Positions 1 to 5,005 of a stretch of DNA of 5,005 nt are shown here, piece after piece. Each line of letters begins with the position of its first letter. The first letter of the stretch is position 1. The translations under genes and the position numbers were made by a program. The stretch covers positions 1 to 5,005 of the forward strand of contig JAAXIR010000054.1 in the NCBI GenBank assembly GCA_012270265.1, written 5' to 3'. This stretch comes from Candidatus Poseidoniales archaeon (GTDB lineage: Archaea; Thermoplasmatota; Poseidoniia; Poseidoniales; Poseidoniaceae). The notes under the pieces are model-generated. The model made no database searches and had not been told where the DNA came from. It saw nothing but the letters and a program-made list of their open reading frames with translations.

Positions 1-637
1 GAGCCATCTCAAAGCCTCCAAAGCATGGGGCGGGGGTTGGTTCGATTGGGAAACGTTCCCTGTTTCAATTCCACAACGACGTTGTGATCCAATTGTCTTC
101 GATCGAGATGAAGGGGTTCGCTCCGATACGACGGCTGAAGGTCTAGCCAAACTTCGGACTGTCTTCGACAAGGAAGGTATTGTTACAGCAGGCAATGCTA
201 GCACGCTGAACGACGGTGCAAGCGCAGTTCTCGTGACCAGCGAAGCATTTGCTCATGAGCAAGGTTGGGAAATTATAGCTACAATCGAAGATTATTGTAC
301 AGCCGGTGTCGAACCAGAGCGAGTCATGAGCGCTCCTATTCCAGCGGTCAAGAACCTCCTTGAGCGCAACAATCTGGACGTCATGGATGTTGATGTTTAC
401 GAGCACAACGAGGCCTTCGCCTCTGCTTCTTGCGCTGTTGCTCAAGAGGTTGGGATACCTCATGACCGTTTCAATCTCCATGGTGGAGCAGTGAGTATTG
501 GTCACCCACTCGGTTCAAGCGGAACTCGATGTTTAATCACCATGCTTGGCGTCATGCGTCGCCTCGATGCCAAATCTGGAATTGTAACACTTTGCCTTGG
601 CGGTGGCAACGCCGTCGCCATGTACGTTCGTCGATGA
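1..637 (+). CDS. Acetyl-CoA acetyltransferase (thiolase), C-terminal half, 5' truncated by window edge
   Basis: The frame is open from base 2 and gives 211 residues ending CGT CGA TGA; the ATG at 233 is internal because conserved thiolase sequence precedes it. Thiolases reversibly condense two acyl-CoA molecules (acetoacetyl-CoA formation, or the last step of beta-oxidation) in the cytosol. Family members have about 390 residues, so roughly the N-terminal half, including the nucleophilic cysteine, lies outside the window. Visible in fragment numbering: a substrate-loop region followed by GIVTAGNASTLNDGASAVLV (about residues 60-79), the NEAFA motif at 136-140, HGGAVSIGHPLGSSGTR with the catalytic histidine at 168, and CLGGGNAVAM with the second catalytic cysteine at 198. 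The GHPLGSSG form is that of AtoB-type biosynthetic/degradative thiolases, not of the archaeal thiolases paired with HMG-CoA synthase and DUF35. Chain-length specificity cannot be read from this half. It converges on the rqcH-like gene, 6 bases between stops. Confidence 0.96.
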   Translation, partial: SHLKASKAWGGGWFDWETFPVSIPQRRCDPIVFDRDEGVRSDTTAEGLAKLRTVFDKEGIVTAGNASTLNDGASAVLVTSEAFAHEQGWEIIATIEDYCTAGVEPERVMSAPIPAVKNLLERNNLDVMDVDVYEHNEAFASASCAVAQEVGIPHDRFNLHGGAVSIGHPLGSSGTRCLITMLGVMRRLDAKSGIVTLCLGGGNAVAMYVRR

Positions 638-643
638 AGCCTA

Positions 644-2809
644 TCATTCCTCTTCTTTGGACTGATATGGTGTGAAGATGCCAACATCTTCGAGTATATC
701 GGAAGAGCCAGGAAGCACGGAGAGGACATCATCGGTTCGAAGGCCAGTTGCCTTGTAGATTCGATTCGCAAGTTGCTCTTTTTTCGTTTGACCCGGTGAG
801 AGAATGGCATAACGTTCACAGCGTTGCTTGATGGAAGCAACCGTTCCGCTCATGAGCAAGGGTACACCGTTGATGGCGACCAAGCCAATGCCCAATTGAA
901 CATCCAAATCCTTGAACCATTGACGTTGACCACGGACGATGAAAGCACCTTTTCCAACATATTCACCCGTTTGCGCTGATTTCGAAACTTGAGCCGGTTT
1001 GACAGCGAACACCGTTCCATGTGCACCTCCACCGTTCCAAGCACGGCTCCAACAGAGTGCGAGGGTTGCAGCCTCCTCCAACTTCGCATCGTTGATTCGT
1101 TCATCTCCGAGTTTGTCGACCAGTTTGTAGGATGGAACACCAGGAGGAAGTTGGCCGTACGGTTCCTCAACAAGAGCAAAACCTTGTGATGCCCGTAGGC
1201 TGCAACTAGGTGCTCCGTGGATGTCAGCGTGGAGGTACATGTCACCTCCAGAGAGATGCTTCTTGACGATCGAATCGTTTCCTTTGGCATCACGCCCACC
1301 AACGAGCAGATGGCCGCCAGAAATCATGCTCCAACGATGTTGTTCAACCCAAAGCCGCTTCGATCGACGAACCGTTTGCATTCCACCACTGGCCTTTTGC
1401 TTCGCTTCTTTCTTTTGGGCTCGTTTAAACGCTGTTTTCGTGTCCTCAAGGGCAGTTGTTGCACCACTCGTTTTGTCCTTCTGCTTTCGAGCAGCCTCAA
1501 AGTATCGTTGTGCATTTTGATGGACGGAATCATCGAGATGCAACGTGAACGCTTGACCAGGCTGACCACTTTCATCCGGTAGACGGACCATCATGGTTCG
1601 ATCAGCAGCATTGCCTGAATCAACCCAAGGATTTTCTTTCAAGCCTTTCAGGACAGGCTTCCAGCCTTGTTTTTGAACGGCTTCTCGGGCTTGCTGCAAA
1701 ATGGTCTCCACATGTGTCCAATGCTCTTGAATCGCATGACCAATGGCTTGCTGCTTCTCAATTTTCTTGGCAAATCCTTCAAGCGCTTGTTCTTGTTGTT
1801 TCATGCGTCGTTCCAACTTCTCGACTTCAGTTGAATGACCACGTCCTGGTGCTGCAGCATCCAACTTTTCTTGTTCCCTTCGAGCGAGTGCGTTGGCGTC
1901 ATGATGTCCTTTCCATGCATCGATTGCAGAACAGAGGTTGGAACAAGAATAGGCTATTTTTCCTGCATGCGATGGTAAGAGAAGCGGGGTCGCTTCGGTT
2001 GCTGTTTCCCGTAGCATCGTGCTCGACTTTGCATCGAGTGTTTCCATTGCTGTGATGGTTTTCAGCACATCCTCATTGTATTCTTTCGTTGGTTTGAGGA
2101 TGAGATGCCCGATTTGGCTCGAATTGAGTTGTTTGAGGAAGTGTTGCAGTGATTTCAGAACGTTGGCAGCATCTGCATCTTACGTGGAACTTTTCGGGTC
2201 AAGGCCTGCATGTTCACAGACGGCGTTTGCCTAGATTCCTCCAAGGTTTATTTATCCACCAAGGGTCGAAACAAGGTCCCTATCAGATTCAGCAAAGGCT
2301 TCCTTTAGTGACTCAAGGGTCAAGGTATGTGGAGCAATCGCAGCAGGTGGAGGGACGTACGCCTCTCCTTTCTTGATGGTTCGACCCGAATAACTTGCAT
2401 GGGTCAGAGGTTGGATGATGACATCGTTCTCATCCATGAGGATGACATTCCCGTTCCGAAACAACTCAACACTGAGCGAGCGTTGACCGTTTTTTGTGTC
2501 GAAGCGGAACATAAGGACACGGTCAAAGCCCAACTGTTCGACCTTGGTCAATCGAGCATTCTTGAGATGCTTTCTCAATACCATAGCAAAGGATGGAGGC
2601 GTCATAGGCATTGGACGATCGCGTTTTGATGTGTAGACACGTTGTCCACGAACGATAACCAGGTCAAATTGGTCAGCCTCCTTGGGATTGATTCGAAGAA
2701 CAATTTGCTCGTAATGAGGCATGTAGGCTTTCTTGACATAGGCTCCTGACCAAGCATCCAATTCGAGCGATACTGCTCGAACGTCGAAACCTGTCATCGA
2801 GTCTTTCAT
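644..2809 (-). pseudogene. rqcH: RqcH/NEMF-type (NFACT) ribosome quality control protein, interrupted by three in-frame stops
   Basis: RqcH/Rqc2/NEMF proteins bind 60S/50S subunits carrying stalled nascent chains and recruit tRNA to add C-terminal tails. One - strand frame runs from ATG 2809 to TGA 644 (721 codons before the stop; archaeal homologues are about 650), but codons 186 (TAA), 193 (TAG) and 210 (TAA) are stops. In composite numbering, NFACT-N covers about 1-240, with PPSFAMVLRKHL (71-82), FDR carrying the DR motif (D96/R97), ELFRNGNVILMDEN (115-128) and YVPPP (151-155). A charged coiled-coil section follows at about 305-365 and again near 430-480. NFACT-R lies at about 486-630, with HRWSMISGGHLLVGGRDAKGN and GEYVGKGAFIVRG. 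The C-terminal LPGSSDIL segment is as in archaeal members. ATG 2809 is chosen because archaeal homologues start this way; a modest GGGATTGA lies just upstream. The gene follows the reductase by 11 bases. As written it yields only a 185-residue NFACT-N fragment; a separate downstream product could begin no earlier than about GTG 2068. Recent pseudogene, sequence error and recoding are not separable here. Confidence 0.9.
2180..2254 (-). other. Cluster of three in-frame stop codons inside the NFACT-N domain
   Basis: Reading the - strand in the rqcH frame: TAA at 2254-2252, six codons (INLGGI), TAG at 2233-2231, sixteen codons (ANAVCEHAGLDPKSST), TAA at 2182-2180, then DADAANVLKSLQHF continues the protein. 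No frame change is needed anywhere. From memory of the family, archaeal NFACT proteins here read approximately 'L.NLGG(L/I)YAEE(I/V)C.RAG(I/L)D', so the TAG falls on a usually aromatic position (TAT or TAC differ from TAG by one base). The first and third stops fall at variable polar positions reachable from AAA, GAA or CAA by one change. Confidence 0.93.
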
Positions 2810-2820
2810 GTCAATCCCTG

Positions 2821-3843
2821 CTATTCTACAAATTTCAACAGTACTTTACCAATGTTCTTTCCATCATGGATGTGTTGATGGGCCTTTGCAACGTCCTTTG
2901 CATCGTAAATCGAGTCGATGATCGGCGTTAATGCACCCTCTTTGATTCCTTTGAGGATGTTTTGCATTTGTTCTTGCATGACGTCCTCGTCGTTCCATGT
3001 TCCCATATGAACGCCAAAAACGCCTTGATTTCTGGACATCATGAGCATTGGATCGAACCGTGGTCGACTTCGTAACGCCCTTAGTGCCTTCCATAACGAT
3101 CGCTTGGATGATGGAGCAGCCGACGACATCCCATAGGTGTACAACTTACCACCTTGGGCAAGAACGGTGAGGCTACGTTTGAGGTGCTCGCCACCGATTG
3201 GGTCGAGGATGTGATCAACGCCTCGACCGTTGGTTTGAGAACGAATGATTTCGACGAAATTTTCGTTGTGACGATCGATGGCTACAGCACCGTAGGAGCG
3301 GATGATGTCGGCCTTTCCAGCTGAGGCTGTTGACCAGACCTTGGTCACCCCAGCCCATTGCCACAATTGCAATGCTGCGGGCCCAACACCGCCTCCTCCG
3401 CCGTGGATAAGTACAGAAGCGGTTGGTTTGAGATTTCCAATATGATGGAGCATGTGATGTGCAGTGATGTAGGTCACAGGCATCGAAGCAGCAGCTTCGA
3501 GAGAGATTTCATCTGGAATGGGCAGCGTTCTTGAAGCATCCGTGACCACGTGACTTGCTTGACCACCTGTACGCATCAGACCAACAACTCTCTGGCCAAT
3601 TACGAATCCCTTGCCACTCTTGCCAAGAGCGTGGACAACTCCACTCACTTCGTAGCCAGGGGTGAATGGGAATGGGGGTCGTGGCTGATAGAAACCAAGT
3701 CGCATCAGTGTGTCTGCAAAATTGATTCCAGCATAATGGACGGCAATACAAACTTCATGTTCGCCCGGTTCAGGAATCGAAATCTCTTGGATATCGAGGA
3801 CATTTGGTCCTCCTGCTTTGGTGATTACAACACGGTACGCCAT
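2821..3843 (-). CDS. Zinc-less medium-chain reductase, NADPH:quinone oxidoreductase / VAT1-like
   Basis: A complete 340-residue protein, the usual size for the quinone oxidoreductase branch of the medium-chain dehydrogenase/reductase superfamily, which transfers hydride from NAD(P)H to quinones, enones or related carbonyls in the cytosol. The N-terminal GroES-like domain (about 1-125) contains YAGINFADTLMRLGFYQPRP (37-56), typical of the VAT1/quinone reductase group, followed by FPFTPGYEVSGVV. The catalytic-zinc cysteine of alcohol dehydrogenases is absent. The Rossmann domain (about 126-265) carries the glycine-rich GGGGGVG at 148-154, preceded by VLIH, and GVDHILDPIGG at 208-218. The C-terminal HDGKNIGKVLLKF closes the fold as in the family. 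The start ATG directly abuts the TGA of the upstream hydrolase and has a good Shine-Dalgarno sequence; the stop is TAG. Substrate cannot be assigned; crotonyl-CoA-type or enone reduction are alternatives within the same superfamily. Confidence 0.93.
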   Translation of the reverse strand: MAYRVVITKAGGPNVLDIQEISIPEPGEHEVCIAVHYAGINFADTLMRLGFYQPRPPFPFTPGYEVSGVVHALGKSGKGFVIGQRVVGLMRTGGQASHVVTDASRTLPIPDEISLEAAASMPVTYITAHHMLHHIGNLKPTASVLIHGGGGGVGPAALQLWQWAGVTKVWSTASAGKADIIRSYGAVAIDRHNENFVEIIRSQTNGRGVDHILDPIGGEHLKRSLTVLAQGGKLYTYGMSSAAPSSKRSLWKALRALRSRPRFDPMLMMSRNQGVFGVHMGTWNDEDVMQEQMQNILKGIKEGALTPIIDSIYDAKDVAKAHQHIHDGKNIGKVLLKFVE

Positions 3844-5005
3844 TCAATCATCTCCTCGAATCCAACCTTGTTCAGTCTGTTGAACACGACCTGCACGTTC
3901 GTGTGAAAGTAGGTGAGCGAGGGTTTGGTCCTGAGCAAGGCCTGGATGTGCATCAGGTGTGTTGGCATAGGCTTCGGTGGAGATTTCAGGAATCGTTGCA
4001 AGCCCTGACTCAACTGCATCGAGAACACGTTGATGGCGCTCCATTCGATGTTTGATGTAGTACGCAAGCGTCTTGTTTGGAAGAGGAATAACAGGTCCGT
4101 GACTCGGGAACATCAAGTGAGGATTTAGTTCCTGTAATCGTTGAAGTTGTTCGATGTAGACGTCCATATCACCTGTTCCAGGAGGAATGAGAATCGTTCC
4201 AATACCTGCAACCATGTCTCCAGCAACAAGTCCAGCATCAGAGAGGAGGCAGACGTGTCCAGGGTGGTGGCCTGGAGTAATCAGAACGGTCCAGTCTTGG
4301 TTGCCAAGTTGAAGCATTTCTCCATCCACAAGAATTCGATCACAATGAACCGTTCTTGATGTGTATTCACTTCCCCAAACTGGAACATCAAACGCCTCAC
4401 GAAGCAGGTCCATGTCGCCGATATGATCGCCGTGTGAATGCGTGAAGAGAATGGCGATCAATTCACCACGATGGCGGTCAACAGCTTCTGCAAGTTGTTC
4501 CATCCCTTCTCGCATTCGACATGCAGGGTCGACCAGAACAAATTCTCCTTCAGGGTCGCCGACGAGGTAGGCGTTGGTGTGGTCTGCTGGAGGCAGCGTG
4601 GCTGTTTTTACAGGAACAACTTCGACGCCATGCGCAAAAAGGATTGAGCGACGACCAGGTTGTCGTTCCTGCAAATCTTGGGCTGTTTGAATCCTGTCTC
4701 CATCGAAGTGCTTCAAGGTTCGATCAACTTCCATCAGGAGTGTAACAACAGGCGGAGCAACACGGATTTCATGACGCTTCCAGCGCTCAATCATTTCGGA
4801 TGGCCTCATCCACTCAAGAGCAGTGAATTCTGTTTGCAAATCTGTTGTAGGATTGAATTCCTGATCTCCAATGTGTAGATGGAAGAACGTGTTCTCGAAT
4901 TGCATCGGTCCAAATGGAGGCGTCGTTCTACTGGAGATGTGTCTCAATTCAGAGGGGGGGCGAGCAATTTGTCCGTCTTTCAGTGCATTGATGAAGGCCA
5001 TCTTG
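3844..5005 (-). CDS. Metallo-beta-lactamase fold hydrolase (LACTB2-like) fused to a NUDIX-like domain, 5' truncated by window edge
   Basis: The frame stays open to the right edge (AAG at 5004-5002 precedes ATG 5001), and I judge that ATG internal. Counting from it gives 385 residues. Residues 1-90 (FINALKDGQIARPPSELRHI, TPPFGPMQFENTFFHL, then EWMRPSEMIERWKRHEIRVAPP) resemble the part of NUDT19-like NUDIX proteins that follows the Nudix box, so the box itself should lie outside the window. The MBL domain (about 125-310) has the metal-binding THSHGDH at 187-193 (H188, H190, D192, H193), TPGHHPGH with likely ligand H249, AGDM with bridging D262, and PSHGP with H301. Residues about 315-375 (HRMERHQRVLDAVESG, YANTP, LAHLLSHERAGRV) match the winged-helix-like tail of LACTB2, an RNA endonuclease in animals, but this group also includes thioesterase-like hydrolases. 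It is the first gene of the - strand cluster visible here and its TGA abuts the reductase ATG. The MBL call is firm; the NUDIX half is inference. Confidence 0.93.
   Translation of the reverse strand, partial: KMAFINALKDGQIARPPSELRHISSRTTPPFGPMQFENTFFHLHIGDQEFNPTTDLQTEFTALEWMRPSEMIERWKRHEIRVAPPVVTLLMEVDRTLKHFDGDRIQTAQDLQERQPGRRSILFAHGVEVVPVKTATLPPADHTNAYLVGDPEGEFVLVDPACRMREGMEQLAEAVDRHRGELIAILFTHSHGDHIGDMDLLREAFDVPVWGSEYTSRTVHCDRILVDGEMLQLGNQDWTVLITPGHHPGHVCLLSDAGLVAGDMVAGIGTILIPPGTGDMDVYIEQLQRLQELNPHLMFPSHGPVIPLPNKTLAYYIKHRMERHQRVLDAVESGLATIPEISTEAYANTPDAHPGLAQDQTLAHLLSHERAGRVQQTEQGWIRGDD
3851..3857 (-). promoter_or_regulatory. Shine-Dalgarno site of the quinone reductase-like gene
   Basis: The - strand reads GAGGAGATGATTGAATG. 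GGAGATGAT differs from the ideal anti-16S complement GGAGGTGAT by one base and ends close before the ATG at 3843. The site lies inside the last codons of the upstream hydrolase (ending R-G-D-D-stop), and TGA and ATG are directly adjacent, so a ribosome finishing the hydrolase could reinitiate here. This supports the ATG at 3843 as the true start and indicates translational coupling. Confidence 0.7.

Noticed and set aside
143..505. A 120-codon - strand open frame opposite the thiolase
   Set aside because: It is the reverse shadow of a clearly conserved thiolase segment and has no recognisable motif.
779..784. T6 run on the + strand as an annotated terminator for the thiolase
   Set aside because: It encodes the K-K of the opposing gene and has no preceding stem; it is too weak for a feature call and is only mentioned as a possibility.
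850..1582. Overlapping open frames on both strands inside the rqcH gene, up to 150 codons
   Set aside because: Their translations show no family motifs, and they lie across the well-supported NFACT-R and coiled-coil sequence in another frame or strand.
2069..2251. An intron, intein or insertion between the two rqcH open frames
   Set aside because: The 183 bases are a multiple of three and translate in the same frame into sequence expected at that place in NFACT proteins, so nothing has been inserted.
2180..2254. Pyrrolysine, selenocysteine or other stop-codon recoding as the explanation of the internal stops
   Set aside because: Two of the three are TAA and one is TAG, so no single known archaeal recoding covers them. 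None is TGA, and the rest of the window has no internal stops in its genes.
2019..2376. Two + strand small open frames over the lesion region as a new gene replacing rqcH sequence
   Set aside because: Their products have no recognisable domain, while the opposite strand retains NFACT sequence between the stops.

Overview
The window looks prokaryotic and most likely archaeal: genes are packed almost end to end, there is a Shine-Dalgarno-type start, and the RqcH homologue is of the archaeal type (it begins MKDSMTGFDVRAV, like the archaeal 'MK..M(S/T).(F/L)D' starts). A planktonic Thermoplasmatota lineage such as marine group II is my guess. It rests on protein style only; no rRNA or tRNA is present to fix taxonomy.

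Layout. Left end, + strand (1-637): C-terminal half of an AtoB-type thiolase, entering from the left edge. It converges on a - strand cluster with only 6 bases between the two stop codons. Reading that cluster in its own direction from the right edge: (i) a metallo-beta-lactamase (MBL) hydrolase of the LACTB2 type, preceded in the same frame by the tail of a NUDIX-like domain and running off the right edge; (ii) a zinc-less quinone oxidoreductase/VAT1-like medium-chain reductase, whose ATG abuts the TGA of (i); (iii) an RqcH/NEMF (NFACT) gene 11 bases further on. The three are probably co-transcribed from a promoter outside the window.

Main anomaly. The rqcH reading frame (2809 down to 644, 722 codons with the terminal stop) stays in a single frame and is recognisable from end to end, yet it contains three in-frame stops (TAA, TAG, TAA) within 75 bases at 2254-2180. 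The short stretches between them still read as conserved NFACT-N sequence (INLGGI, then ANAVCEHAGLDPKSST). This fits a recent clustered nonsense lesion or local consensus errors better than long-term decay or genome-wide stop reassignment.

Functional picture. Thiolase and quinone reductase-like enzymes suggest acyl-CoA and redox metabolism. The NUDIX-MBL protein is probably a hydrolase of a nucleotide-, CoA- or RNA-type substrate. RqcH belongs to ribosome-associated quality control. I see no strong functional link between them beyond their being neighbours. There is no CRISPR array, mobile element, RNA gene, tandem repeat or intergenic stretch of more than 11 bases, and I found no convincing new biological system.
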